NCBI RefSeq assembly: GCF_003431325.1
Contig: NZ_CP010515.1
Coordinates: 1,475,050 to 1,539,049, forward strand
Source: Acidilobus sp. 7A
GTDB lineage: Archaea; Thermoproteota; Thermoprotei_A; Sulfolobales; Acidilobaceae
Direction of reading: 5' to 3'
Length of the DNA stretch: 64,000 bases
Position 1 is the first letter of the stretch. The number at the start of each line of letters is the position of its first letter. The notes beneath the pieces are model-generated. The model had not been told where the DNA came from. It did no database searches and saw only the letters and a program-made list of their open reading frames with translations. This document shows positions 8,132 through 16,741 of this stretch, piece by piece. Both the position numbers and the translations under genes were made by a program.

Positions 8132-8997
8132 TGAGGGTCTCAGAGGAGAGGGTAATGTCTGTGGCCTCGGCAATAAGGTTGGCTGGCGTTGACGGTCTGC
8201 TGAGACTTGAGGAGCAACTTGACCCTCAGTACGATTATATGCAGAGGCTTGCAGACAGCGTCGGAAGGGGGCCCGCGAGCGCCTACGCGCTCTTGGTGGC
8301 ACTGGTCAGCTACAGGCTGACGATGAGGGGGGAGGAATGGTGGAAGTGCGTCTCAGAGATGCTGGGCAGTAGGGGAAGGCCTAGGAGCGTTGACGAGATA
8401 GTTGATAACGTTGTGTGGTTTCTTAACAGCTGCAGCGGCTCCCTTGTGGCGAGGGACGCTAAGGTCAGGAGGGTCAGGAGGGCCGGCTCAGCTCTCAGAG
8501 GTTTGCTTGATGAGATAGCGAGGGACCCAGGCGCGGTGATGAGAAGGCCTCAGGAGCTACTAAGGGATATAGCCTTCTCACTGGGCTCCAGCGAGGAGAG
8601 GAAGACCATCACGTTCTCAGTCAAGATGGCGTACTATGCAGCAAGGCCAAGAGGGCAGCTCGTGCCCCTAGGCTTTAACATACCAATGCCGGTTGACGTC
8701 AGGGTGGCCTGTGTGAGCCTCACCAGCGGCGTTGTGAGCGGGGTAGCGGACTACCACGATCTCGTGAGAAGCCCCCGCGAGGCCCAGAGGGCGTGGGAAG
8801 AGGTCTCCCAGCTAAGCGGCGTCCCGACGCCACACCTGGACTCCCTGCTCTGGGTCGTGGGCTGGGCCCCGAGGGACCTCGGCCAGCAGGAGGCCAGGAT
8901 GAAGGTTAGGGATGTGCTGTCGGCTGTCATGAGTCCTGAGGCCGCCGACGCAATAGCCACTGAGCTGACCTACATGCCCTGTCGCCCCGCTTATTAG
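8131..8997 (+). CDS. Archaeal 8-oxoguanine DNA glycosylase/AP lyase (AGOG)
   Basis: A 288-residue HhH-GPD-type glycosylase of the archaeal AGOG family, which removes 8-oxoguanine from DNA. It matches the known Pyrobaculum protein in several blocks: DPQYDYMQRLADSVG with ALLVALVSYRLTMRGEEWW, the helix holding the catalytic lysine (KTITFSVKMAYYA, K165), the strand with the catalytic aspartate (IPMPVDVRVA, D189), and the C-terminal PTPHLDSLLWVVGW. The ATG at 8131 overlaps the thiL-like stop (TGATG), with GGTGGTG just upstream; GTG 8125 would add two residues. It is somewhat longer than Pyrobaculum AGOG in the middle and at the C-terminus. Cotranscription with the kinase has no obvious functional reason. 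Confidence 0.9.
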   Translation: MRVSEERVMSVASAIRLAGVDGLLRLEEQLDPQYDYMQRLADSVGRGPASAYALLVALVSYRLTMRGEEWWKCVSEMLGSRGRPRSVDEIVDNVVWFLNSCSGSLVARDAKVRRVRRAGSALRGLLDEIARDPGAVMRRPQELLRDIAFSLGSSEERKTITFSVKMAYYAARPRGQLVPLGFNIPMPVDVRVACVSLTSGVVSGVADYHDLVRSPREAQRAWEEVSQLSGVPTPHLDSLLWVVGWAPRDLGQQEARMKVRDVLSAVMSPEAADAIATELTYMPCRPAY

Positions 8998-9114
8998 GCG
9001 CCTCACGATAACCGAGAGCTCAACAGGACGCACGTCCAGCTGAAGGACAGGGCCACGCCTGTTAGCATTAACGCTTTTATGTGAAAGCTAGGCCCCTGCC
9101 CTTAGGTGTGGGGC

Positions 9115-9534
9115 TTGGGCGTCTACCAGTACAGGGACCTTAAGAAGCCCAGCGGTGGCCTGAGGTCGCTTCCGCACAAGAGGAAGAGGAGGTATGCCAC
9201 GGGCGACTACTTTGTCCCAGCGGTCCTCGGCGAGGCTCGCGAGGTCAGGGTGAAGAGGGCCATGGGCGGCAACATGAAGGTGGCGCTAAGGGCCGTCAGC
9301 GAGGCAGTAGTTAGCGACCCCAAGACAGGGAAGAGTGTCAAGGCTAAGATACTTGCCGTCGTCTCAACGCCGGCGAACAGGGAGTACGCGAGGAGGAACA
9401 TAATAACAAAGGGGACAATAATAAGGACCTCGGCTGGCGTTGCAAGGGTCACGTCCAGGCCGGGGCAAGATGGGGTAGTCAACGCAATCCTAATTGAGGG
9501 TCAGGCCCCGGCTGGCGCAGCTAAATCAGGTTGA
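9115..9534 (+). CDS. rps8e: 30S ribosomal protein S8e
   Basis: A 139-residue S8e, a small-subunit ribosomal protein. Family blocks: MGVYQYRDLKKPSGG at the start, RKRRYATGDYF, MGGNMKVALR, STPANREYARRNIITKGTIIRT and RVTSRPGQDGVVNA near the end. The TTG at 9115 is chosen because GGTG at 9105-9108 lies exactly 6 nt upstream and because archaeal S8e starts MGxYQ; the GTG at 9106 is part of the ribosome binding site. A TATA-like AACGCTTTTATG sits near 9071-9081. It is monocistronic here. Confidence 0.95.
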   Translation: MGVYQYRDLKKPSGGLRSLPHKRKRRYATGDYFVPAVLGEAREVRVKRAMGGNMKVALRAVSEAVVSDPKTGKSVKAKILAVVSTPANREYARRNIITKGTIIRTSAGVARVTSRPGQDGVVNAILIEGQAPAGAAKSG

Positions 9535-9727
9535 TTTCGCATAGCAAGCCTATGCAAGATGGCCAGCTCGACCTAAAAGAGGTTCCTCATAGCCAAGTGG
9601 ACAAAAGCCAGATGCACGGTCTTATCTTGCCCTAACACGACTTCTTAGTGCCTGGAATACTGTTGACGCCCCTCAGCCTCTTAAAACCCTATAAGCCGCG
9701 TCTAAGTTTTGAACGCGGGTGAGTGCC

Positions 9728-10651
9728 TTGTCCGTCAGTTACCCGGCCTGGCACTGGATCCACGAGTGGAGCACGCCAGGGACCTTCCACGCCCACTCCG
9801 TGAAGAAAGTTTATGCATTTGGTAGGACAAAGTACCAGACCTACCTGGTAGTAGAGTTCGATGACCTTGGCAAGGCCCTCGTGATAGACGGCAAGACGCA
9901 GTCTGCCGTAGTTGACGAGCATGTTTACCATGAGTCCCTCGTGCAGCCCGCCATGGTAGCCCATGGCTCTCCCAGGAGCGTCCTAATACTTGGCGGCGGC
10001 GAGGGGGCGACGGCGCGCGAGGTCCTCAAGTTCCCCTCCGTTAACAGGGTTGTCATGGTTGACATAGATGAGGAGATTGTAAATGCCTGCAAGGAGCTGT
10101 TGCCAGAGTGGCACAGGGGTGCCTTTGACGACCCAAGGCTCAAGCTTGTGATAGATGACGCTGAACATTATGTGAACACTACGTCTGAGAAGTTTGACGT
10201 GGTAATAGCTGACCTGGTGGATCCGGAGGAGGGAGGACCTGCGTGGAGGCTCTACACTAAGGAGTTCTACGAGCTATTAAAGTCGAGGCTCAACAGGGGC
10301 GGCGTCTTCGTGACGCAGGCCACGAGCCCAACACTGACGTCCAAGGTTCACGCGACCATATTTAACACGGTCAAGGCCGTGTTCAGACACGCCATTTCAT
10401 ATTACGTCTACATAAGGAGCTTTGAGGGCCTCTGGGGCTTTGTGATGGGCTCTGATGACGCTAACCTTGAGGCCCTTCGCGACATGAATGACGTTGACTC
10501 GCGCCTGGCATCCATGGGAGTTAAGGGCAACAGGTTCTACGACTCTGAGAGCCACCAGTCCATGTTCCACGCGCCCAGGAATGTGAGGGATATACTGGCC
10601 TCGTACCACGAGGTCTCGACCCTCAGCAACCCCATCTACCTGCCTGCCTGA
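9728..10651 (+). CDS. speE: Polyamine aminopropyltransferase (spermidine synthase family)
   Basis: A 307-residue class I methyltransferase-fold enzyme that transfers the aminopropyl group of decarboxylated S-adenosylmethionine to an amine acceptor. Motifs: YQTYLVVEFDDLGKALVIDGKTQ in the N-terminal beta domain, HESLVQPAMVAHGSP, the nucleotide-binding LILGGGEGATAREVLK, DIDEEIVNACKE and IADLVDPEEGGPAWRLYT. Family members use an Asp and a nearby Tyr here for the amine. The TTG at 9728 follows GGTG (9718-9721) by 6 nt. Thermophilic archaea make long and branched polyamines, so the acceptor could be agmatine, putrescine or longer amines; sequence alone does not decide. Confidence 0.93.
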   Translation: MSVSYPAWHWIHEWSTPGTFHAHSVKKVYAFGRTKYQTYLVVEFDDLGKALVIDGKTQSAVVDEHVYHESLVQPAMVAHGSPRSVLILGGGEGATAREVLKFPSVNRVVMVDIDEEIVNACKELLPEWHRGAFDDPRLKLVIDDAEHYVNTTSEKFDVVIADLVDPEEGGPAWRLYTKEFYELLKSRLNRGGVFVTQATSPTLTSKVHATIFNTVKAVFRHAISYYVYIRSFEGLWGFVMGSDDANLEALRDMNDVDSRLASMGVKGNRFYDSESHQSMFHAPRNVRDILASYHEVSTLSNPIYLPA

Positions 10652-10722
10652 CGCCTCTGCAAGGGCGCTTCCGCCTAGCCCTCCCCCGCGCTTTTCTTAG
10701 GGGGAACCCCTTGGGAGTGGCA

Positions 10723-10971
10723 ATGACAGACGTGGTGAGCTTCATTCAGCAACTTACCCAGGAGGTCACGCTAGCTGCATGGGCCCTCTTCCTCCTAACG
10801 TGGACTATAGGCTGGACTTTGAGAGGGGCCCCGATACCCCTCTCAAGGCTTAAGAGGGCGGGCTCGGGGCTCGTTGAGGACTCCATATGGGCGGCCCTGT
10901 GGCTCGCCCTGGGCAGCACGGTGTTCACGTTCATAACGTACGTCGTCAAGGCGGTGGTAGGCTCTCCATGA
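10723..10971 (+). CDS. cedA1: CedA1-like small two-helix membrane protein (Ced DNA-import pilin/partner)
   Basis: An 82-residue protein with two predicted membrane helices (about residues 14-32 and 50-70) joined by a short basic loop (GAPIPLSRLKRAGSG). CedA1 proteins are small subunits of the crenarchaeal system for DNA exchange. Published work on Aeropyrum shows that they assemble into pili related to bacterial conjugative pilins. The ATG at 10723 is chosen: a TATA-like CTTTTCTTA (about 10691-10699) lies some 26 nt upstream, so the message is probably leaderless. The stop overlaps the next ATG (ATGA). Its loop resembles the ALPIPVRGLKRWG loop of the following CedA protein, suggesting common descent. 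The identification rests mainly on context and topology. Confidence 0.75.
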   Translation: MTDVVSFIQQLTQEVTLAAWALFLLTWTIGWTLRGAPIPLSRLKRAGSGLVEDSIWAALWLALGSTVFTFITYVVKAVVGSP

Positions 10972-12356
10972 TTTCCTACAGCTACCTTTTTCAGCTCGCA
11001 GTTAAGCTGGCCCTGCTGTCTTTCTACATAGGCGTGCTCATCTATGCCCTCCCCATACCCGTGAGGGGCCTCAAGAGGTGGGGCGGGACCCTGCTCAGGG
11101 ACTCCTTCCTCTCATTTGCCCTGGCGATATCGCTGACCGCAATTATGGAGTTCACGCAGGGCATAGCTGGCATGATGGGTGGCTCGTGGCAGTACTTCGA
11201 CTCCTGGCTCTTTAATGGAATAGAGCTCCTCCTGAGCCTCAAGATGGCGGCCCTCTCCCTCTCATCGTTGACCTCATACGTCCCCGGGGCGACGGCGGCG
11301 AGGGCTATACTCGGCCCCCTTAACGATGCGCTCACCGCTGACCTGCTGCTGCTCTTCACGTTGGCCGCCATAGAGGCCATGGTTAGGTACGCGGGCCTCC
11401 TGATAGCGCTGATAGGGCTCGTCATGTTTGCCATGCCCTTCAGGCTGGGCAGGGAGGCCGGGGCCTGGTTCATAGCATTCGTGGTGACCTTCAGTGTAGG
11501 CCTTCAGGCAATGCCAGCCTTTGAGTCCTCTATCACCTCAGCGCCATCCGTTGGCATAAGCCCGAGCGCCGCCTCCCTGGGGCTTGGTTACCAGAGGGTC
11601 TACGTAAAGGCGGCTGACGGCAGCCCCCTGGGCGACTCCCTCCTGGAGCTCTATGCTATGGTTAACAGCAAGGCTGAGAAGGTGGCCCAGTACTGGGTCA
11701 ACGCCGATGGCACGGCGTATGACCCGGAGTCGCCTCAGCCTCAGCTTGTCTCAATGCCCAGCGAGGGTCCAGTCTACGGTTACATCATCATAGACGGCGT
11801 TGAGACCCTCCTTGACCCCTACCCGTTCAGCCCAGCCAACTACAGCTTCTCCCAGGAGATAACACTGAGCTCTCCGTACATACTGTACGCCCCAGGCAAC
11901 GATATAATAGTGTTCACGAATCAGCCTCAGTACGTTCACGTGGTGAGTACTCCGCGCGGGGCCCTGTTCTTTGCTAACCTAAGCTATGGAGGCATCGTTG
12001 AGGTCAGGGCCCCTGACAGCTGTAATGTAAGCATCACGGGCAACGTAAGGCCTGGCATGGGCTCCTGGACGTGGCTTGGTAACAACGGACAGGAGTGGTA
12101 CTTCGTAGGTCCCCTGAACCTCACGGCGTCAGTGGCGCTGGAGGGCTGCAGGCCGCTGAACTTTACAGGGATCACGTATATGGACTACGCCACCCAGTTC
12201 TTTGGGCTAAACTACCTCTCCCCTAACCTTGTCGAGGAGCTCATAGCTTACTACCTAGTGCTCCCGTTCATGTATGTGGCCACCTTAACTATGGTAACCT
12301 ATGCCCTGGCCAGGCTGCTTGGCGGCAGGAGGGGCATAATGCCGAGGGTGGCATAA
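10968..12356 (+). CDS. cedA: CedA-like polytopic membrane protein of the Ced DNA-import system
   Basis: A 462-residue membrane protein. About five or six hydrophobic helices fill residues 1-190 (for example SYLFQLAVKLALLSFYIGVL and LLIALIGLVMFAMPF). A soluble, probably extracellular beta-rich domain follows (about residues 200-420) with several N-x-S/T sites (SPANYSF, FFANLSYG, GPLNLTASV), then a final helix (YYLVLPFMYVATLTMVTYAL). CedA is the proposed DNA channel in Sulfolobus that moves chromosomal DNA between cells. The ATG at 10968 overlaps the cedA1 stop by 4 nt; the upstream extension of the open frame is not needed. The large external domain is notable. Assignment follows from operon order with CedA1 and a HerA/VirB4-like ATPase. 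Confidence 0.75.
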   Translation: MISYSYLFQLAVKLALLSFYIGVLIYALPIPVRGLKRWGGTLLRDSFLSFALAISLTAIMEFTQGIAGMMGGSWQYFDSWLFNGIELLLSLKMAALSLSSLTSYVPGATAARAILGPLNDALTADLLLLFTLAAIEAMVRYAGLLIALIGLVMFAMPFRLGREAGAWFIAFVVTFSVGLQAMPAFESSITSAPSVGISPSAASLGLGYQRVYVKAADGSPLGDSLLELYAMVNSKAEKVAQYWVNADGTAYDPESPQPQLVSMPSEGPVYGYIIIDGVETLLDPYPFSPANYSFSQEITLSSPYILYAPGNDIIVFTNQPQYVHVVSTPRGALFFANLSYGGIVEVRAPDSCNVSITGNVRPGMGSWTWLGNNGQEWYFVGPLNLTASVALEGCRPLNFTGITYMDYATQFFGLNYLSPNLVEELIAYYLVLPFMYVATLTMVTYALARLLGGRRGIMPRVA

Positions 12357-12357
12357 C

Positions 12358-13929
12358 TTGAATCCATCTTACGCCTTTGACGTGTTCCTGGCGGTTATAG
12401 CGACGGCGACGGCAGCCCTGATGATAAGGAACCTCAGGGCATCAAGGGAGCTCAGGCTCTCCCTCGGCGTCAGGCACGAGAGAGGACAGCAGATGAGCGT
12501 CTACGTTGACGGCAAGAGGCTGGCGGGCATAGCCTATGTGGCTGACGACGTGCCCAGGGAGGGCTCTGACCTCCCGCTACGCCTCGCCAGGCTTGCCAGG
12601 TCATCAAGGCTTTCGGTGACGTTCATAAGCAGCATGTACTCGGTCAGCAAGAGCTCCCTGATAAAGGAGCTCGAGGAGGAGATAAGGAAGGCCGACTTCG
12701 CTTACACAGCCACTAGGCACGTCAAGTACAGGGAGAGGCTCAGCTTCCTTGAAGGGCTGTACAAGGAGGTGCTCCACTCCCAGGTGCCCTACGTTGGCAG
12801 CCTCTCCTTCATAGTCTGGGTTCCCCCTGGCGACAGGGAGGCGGAGCTCAACGCGGAGGCATTTAAGGAGCTCGTCGAGGCCGAGGCCCAGGTGAGGCTA
12901 AGGAGGGTGAACGCGTCTGACCTGTCGCAGCTGCTTAGCGCCTCTGAGCCAACTTGGCTCAGCGAGAGCGGCCATGCCATAATTGTCAACAGGGAGGACA
13001 TAAACGATGAGAGCGGAGTTGTCATAGGTGAGGACGTCGATGGGCCTGGGAACCTGGTCATAATGAGGTGGCCCTACGCCTTCAGGGTCCACGTCGGCGT
13101 CTTTGGCCCAACTGGGAGGGGGAAGACCGTCATGCTCTCAGGCGTGGCCGCCCAGCTCATCTCAAGGCATGCCACCCTCGGCGACCCTAAGGCTATAGTG
13201 GTCGTAGATCCAAAGGGCGACCTGGCCTCCATGCTGAAGGACGTGGCAGACTCATATATAACGCCCTTGGCCGGGGACTGCGTCCCCATGCCTAGAACTG
13301 ACGGCGTGGCCGCTAAGCTGATAGAGAGCAGCCGTGAGACCGGCGAGGGGGCATCGGTGAGCGTCTGCCCTGGCTCCCTCGACCTCAGGGGCCTAGTTGT
13401 ATATGATCTGCGGGGCCTTCCCAACGAGCTGAGGAACGTCTATGGCTCCCTGCTCGTCAGCTCCATAGCCATAAGCGCCAGCGAGGGCGCGTCGGGCGGC
13501 AGGGTGGTGCTAATGCTTGACGAGGCCTGGCGCTTCAGCAGAGGCTCGGCAGTTCACATGGAGTTCGCCCTGAGGGAGGGGAGGAGCAAGGGGCTCTATG
13601 TGATATACGCTACCCAGTTGCCCTCGGACGTGGGCCGCACGGTCATAGATAACACGGGCTACAAGTTTGTCTTCGGCGGCTTCACAAGCTACTACGTCGA
13701 GCTCGGCGCTCAGCTGGGGGTCCAGAGGCCTGAGGTGTTGAAGTCGCTGCCAGTGGGCCACGCGGTCATGATAGACGAGGTGGGCAGAACGAGGGAGGTG
13801 AGGGTCCTGGACTTCACGAAACTGCTTAAAAACCTAACCCCCTCACCTACTGGCGAGGGCGGATTAGATGGGAAAGAGCTTAAGGCAGCAGAGGGCAGGG
13901 AAGGGCTCACCGACGTTCAGGAACCCTGA
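12358..13929 (+). CDS. cedB: CedB-like HerA/VirB4-family DNA-translocating ATPase
   Basis: A 523-residue protein with an N-terminal hydrophobic anchor (residues 6-24) and a RecA-like motor domain. Walker A reads GPTGRGKTVM (about residue 250), Walker B VVLMLDEAW, and a downstream sensor-type stretch IYATQLPSDVGRTVIDNTG. The HerA/FtsK superfamily pumps DNA through membranes, and CedB is the motor for DNA uptake in Sulfolobales. TTG 12358 follows GGTG (12347-12350) by 7 nt and starts one base after the cedA stop. The last 20 codons run into rpl2 in another frame (62-nt overlap), and the tail after LKNLTPSPTG looks unconserved. Confidence 0.88.
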   Translation: MNPSYAFDVFLAVIATATAALMIRNLRASRELRLSLGVRHERGQQMSVYVDGKRLAGIAYVADDVPREGSDLPLRLARLARSSRLSVTFISSMYSVSKSSLIKELEEEIRKADFAYTATRHVKYRERLSFLEGLYKEVLHSQVPYVGSLSFIVWVPPGDREAELNAEAFKELVEAEAQVRLRRVNASDLSQLLSASEPTWLSESGHAIIVNREDINDESGVVIGEDVDGPGNLVIMRWPYAFRVHVGVFGPTGRGKTVMLSGVAAQLISRHATLGDPKAIVVVDPKGDLASMLKDVADSYITPLAGDCVPMPRTDGVAAKLIESSRETGEGASVSVCPGSLDLRGLVVYDLRGLPNELRNVYGSLLVSSIAISASEGASGGRVVLMLDEAWRFSRGSAVHMEFALREGRSKGLYVIYATQLPSDVGRTVIDNTGYKFVFGGFTSYYVELGAQLGVQRPEVLKSLPVGHAVMIDEVGRTREVRVLDFTKLLKNLTPSPTGEGGLDGKELKAAEGREGLTDVQEP

Positions 13930-14581
13930 CCACATGCACCCAGGCCCAGCCAGGTACCCAAAGCTCTCGAACGAGACCCTCGAGGGCGAGGTCAAGGAGC
14001 TGATCCACGACCCAGGCAGGTATGTCCCCCTGGCGCGCGTGGTGCTCTCAAAAGGCGAGGAGTTCCTAATGCCGGCCGCCGAGGGCATGTTCGTGGGCCA
14101 GAGGGTAAGGGTTGGCCCTGACGCGGAGCCCAAGTTCGGCAACGTGCTTCCACTCTCAAAGATACCTGAGGGGACCCCCGTCTTCAACATAGAGCTGAGG
14201 CCCGGTGACGGGGGCAAGATAGCGAGGCAGGCCGGCAGCTATGCTGTCGTGCTCAGCAAGTCGGACAGCACAGTGAAGCTGCTGCTTCCAAGCAAGAGGG
14301 AGAAGGAGCTCTCAGGCGACTGCAGGGCCACCATAGGAGTCCCAGCGGGCGCCGGCAGGATAGAGAAGCCCCTGCTCAAGGCGGGCGTCAGCTACTACAA
14401 GTTCAAGGTGAAGGGCGGCAAGTGGCCGACCGTGAGGGGCGTTGCCATGAACGCCGCGAACCACCCGTTCGGAGGAGGCTTCCACCAGCATGAGGGTAGG
14501 CCCACAACTGTAGCGAGGAACACGCCGCCTGGAAGGAAGGTCGGTCACATAGCCGCCAGGAGGACTGGAAGAAAGCGTTAG
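13868..14581 (+). CDS. rpl2: 50S ribosomal protein L2
   Basis: A 237-residue L2, which binds 23S rRNA near the peptidyl transferase centre. Family features: MGKSLRQQRAGKGSPTFRNP, PLARVVLSKGEEF, EGMFVGQRVRVG, SYAVVLSKSD, and the C-terminal catalytic-loop region MNAANHPFGGGFHQHEG with its conserved histidine. ATG 13868 lies inside the 3' end of the CedB-like gene. A TATA-like CTTAAAAAC near 13826-13834 gives it its own promoter inside that gene. L2 is separated here from the usual S10/spc gene order. Confidence 0.95.
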   Translation: MGKSLRQQRAGKGSPTFRNPDHMHPGPARYPKLSNETLEGEVKELIHDPGRYVPLARVVLSKGEEFLMPAAEGMFVGQRVRVGPDAEPKFGNVLPLSKIPEGTPVFNIELRPGDGGKIARQAGSYAVVLSKSDSTVKLLLPSKREKELSGDCRATIGVPAGAGRIEKPLLKAGVSYYKFKVKGGKWPTVRGVAMNAANHPFGGGFHQHEGRPTTVARNTPPGRKVGHIAARRTGRKR

Positions 14582-14696
14582 TGGCCTTTTACTTAGGGCC
14601 CAGTAGCCGTGCCCTCTTTGCATACCCTGGGCCCCAGACGCCCTCATAATAACTCATCTTTAATTTCCTCCTCGTCAGAACGCCAGCCAGGGCGCC

Positions 14697-15701
14697 TTGA
14701 AGCTAAAGGTGCTATATGTAACCTCAAGCGTCGGCCTTGGGCATGTAACCAGAGACTACAGGCTCTCGAGGCTCCTAAGCGGCTGGGCTGATATAACGTG
14801 GCTCACAGCCGGCAGGGCCCTTGAGTACCTAAGGGCCAGGGGCGAGAGGTTTCACGATGCCTCACAAAGGCTCAGGTGCATAGGGACCTCGCTCATGCAT
14901 GTAATTAAGGGCTGCAGGGTTACCTACTCGCCGCTTGGCCTCCTGAGAGTCTACAGCGACCTGAGGCACAACGCTGATGTTATAAGAAGCGAGGTTGACT
15001 TAGGGGACTATGACATAGTGATAGGTGATGAGCCCTGGGAACTCATGATGAGCGGCTTAAGGCCTTCCAGGAGGTCAGTGCTTATAACAGACATAACCTC
15101 GCTTGGCAGCTCCGACAACTTCATAATGCGGAGGGTCAACTCGTGGGTCGACTACCACTTTAGGAGCTTCACGCTCAGGTTTAATGTTGGCCTCTGGGAC
15201 AGGGGCGACGGCTACCTGCGCTACGGGCAGATATTTACACATGACAGGTACCCGGACCCCAGCGACGGGGACTCAATAGTTGTTAACCTCGGTGGGACTG
15301 ACGCTGGCGTTGGTCTGGCGGGGACCCTATACTCTTACCTGGACGGCAAGGGTCTCAAAGTCAAGGTCATAGGGAGCGCTCAGTTAGTTCCAGACCCCAC
15401 CGAGCTGATAGCGAGAGCTAAGGCACTGGTCACGTTAGCAGGCTATGGGAGCCTTGTGGAGGTTGCGGCGCTTAGGAAGAGGGCTGTCATACTGAAGATA
15501 GGTAACCACTTTGAGCACGAGGAGAACGCAAAGATGTTTGAGGGAAGGCCAGGGTACCGCGTCCTTAGGTGCGACAGGGCCGACCCAGGGCAGATCTATA
15601 GGGCCCTCCTGCAGGTGCTGGGCGAGGAGCCTCGGCCCCCGCAAGTGGTTGACGCCACACAGAGAATAGCTGAAGATATAGGCAAGATCGTGGACGGTTA
15701 G
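14697..15701 (+). CDS. MurG-like GT-B glycosyltransferase
   Basis: A 334-residue GT-B-fold glycosyltransferase. The N-terminus VLYVTSSVGLGHVTRDYRLSRLL carries the glycine-rich GxGH acceptor loop of family 28 (MurG) enzymes. The C-terminal half has the nucleotide-sugar binding pattern: VVNLGGTDAGVG, then LVTLAGYGSLVEVAALRKRAVIL and NHFEHEENAKMF. These enzymes move a sugar from a nucleotide donor to a lipid or glycan. The start is TTG 14697, about 30 nt after a TATA-like TCTTTAATTT. Archaea lack murein, so a role in glycolipid or N-glycan assembly is inferred; donor and acceptor are unknown. Confidence 0.75.
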   Translation: MKLKVLYVTSSVGLGHVTRDYRLSRLLSGWADITWLTAGRALEYLRARGERFHDASQRLRCIGTSLMHVIKGCRVTYSPLGLLRVYSDLRHNADVIRSEVDLGDYDIVIGDEPWELMMSGLRPSRRSVLITDITSLGSSDNFIMRRVNSWVDYHFRSFTLRFNVGLWDRGDGYLRYGQIFTHDRYPDPSDGDSIVVNLGGTDAGVGLAGTLYSYLDGKGLKVKVIGSAQLVPDPTELIARAKALVTLAGYGSLVEVAALRKRAVILKIGNHFEHEENAKMFEGRPGYRVLRCDRADPGQIYRALLQVLGEEPRPPQVVDATQRIAEDIGKIVDG

Positions 15702-15821
15702 CTATAGGTGGCCCGTGGCGGCCTTAGCGCTGCACGTCGCCAGCCAACTTGGAAGTCTTAAGAACACATCATGGTACAAGGTTATTTACCTTGAAGCATC
15801 ACTCATCTTCAGGTGAGCCTG

Positions 15822-16736
15822 TTGGCGCTGACTGAGAGCGACCTAACTGGCATCTTCTACGAGATGGTTAAGACGGCGGCGACGAGCATCCCTGAGGACG
15901 TCTACAGAGCTCTGAAGGACGGCTATGAGAGGGAGACCAACCCCCTTGCTAAGAAGCAGCTGGAGGCGATACTGAAGGACATAGAGCTCGCCTGTTCAGG
16001 GAAGGTGCCAATATGCCAGGACACAGGGACGCCCTACTTCTTCTTTGAGATGGGCGAGAACTTCCCCATCAGGCTGGGCGCCATAAACGCCGCAAGGGAA
16101 GCCGTTAGAAGGGCTACGAAGGACGGCTACCTTAGGCCTAACGCGGTGGACCCCTTCTATAAGAAGAACAGCGGCGACAACACTGGCAGGTACATACCGT
16201 GGATTCACGTTGACTTAGTGGAGGGCAACGACCTTAAAGTGTGGTTCATGACAAAGGGAGGAGGCAGCGAGGCCCCCGTGACCCTAATAATGAGCGAGCC
16301 TATACTTGGCTTCGAGAAGCTCAAGAGCGGCGTCGTAGACACTATAGTTAAGTACGGCCCCCTGCCGTGCCCGCCAGTAATAGTTGGCGTGGCCATTGCG
16401 GCAGGGGGCGACATGGCGCTCACGCTCGCCAAGAAGGCCCTCTTGAGGCCCATCGGGGAGCGCAACCCCGACCCTAACATAGCTAAGCTTGAGGTGGAGC
16501 TGCTTAACGCCCTCAACAAGCTCGGCCTTGGCCCCCACGGGTTCGGCGGCGGCCTTACAGCGCTTGACGTTAAGATAGACTACGCCTACAGGCACCCGGC
16601 GACGTTCGCCATAGGTATAGTGACGAGCTGCTGGGCCACAAGGAGGGTCTCTGCTGTGATACACGCGGACGGCAGCTGGGAGATGACAAGCAGGCACCTA
16701 AGGTATACGGGCAGTGGCTGCACTATTTTGAGGTGA
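15822..16736 (+). CDS. Class I fumarate hydratase, alpha subunit
   Basis: A 304-residue catalytic subunit of the two-part, [4Fe-4S] class I fumarase/tartrate dehydratase family, interconverting fumarate and malate. Three cluster cysteines are visible: ICQDTGTPYFF, PLPCPPVIVGV and VTSCWATRR. Other blocks: KGGGSEAPVTL and LGLGPHGFGGGLTAL. TTG 15822 is chosen because GGTG (15812-15815) lies 6 nt upstream; GTG 15813 belongs to that site. The beta subunit follows with its ribosome binding site overlapping this stop. L(+)-tartrate dehydratase is the alternative, since the families are alike, but the central-metabolism context favours fumarase. Confidence 0.92.
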   Translation: MALTESDLTGIFYEMVKTAATSIPEDVYRALKDGYERETNPLAKKQLEAILKDIELACSGKVPICQDTGTPYFFFEMGENFPIRLGAINAAREAVRRATKDGYLRPNAVDPFYKKNSGDNTGRYIPWIHVDLVEGNDLKVWFMTKGGGSEAPVTLIMSEPILGFEKLKSGVVDTIVKYGPLPCPPVIVGVAIAAGGDMALTLAKKALLRPIGERNPDPNIAKLEVELLNALNKLGLGPHGFGGGLTALDVKIDYAYRHPATFAIGIVTSCWATRRVSAVIHADGSWEMTSRHLRYTGSGCTILR

Positions 16737-16741
16737 TGGCC

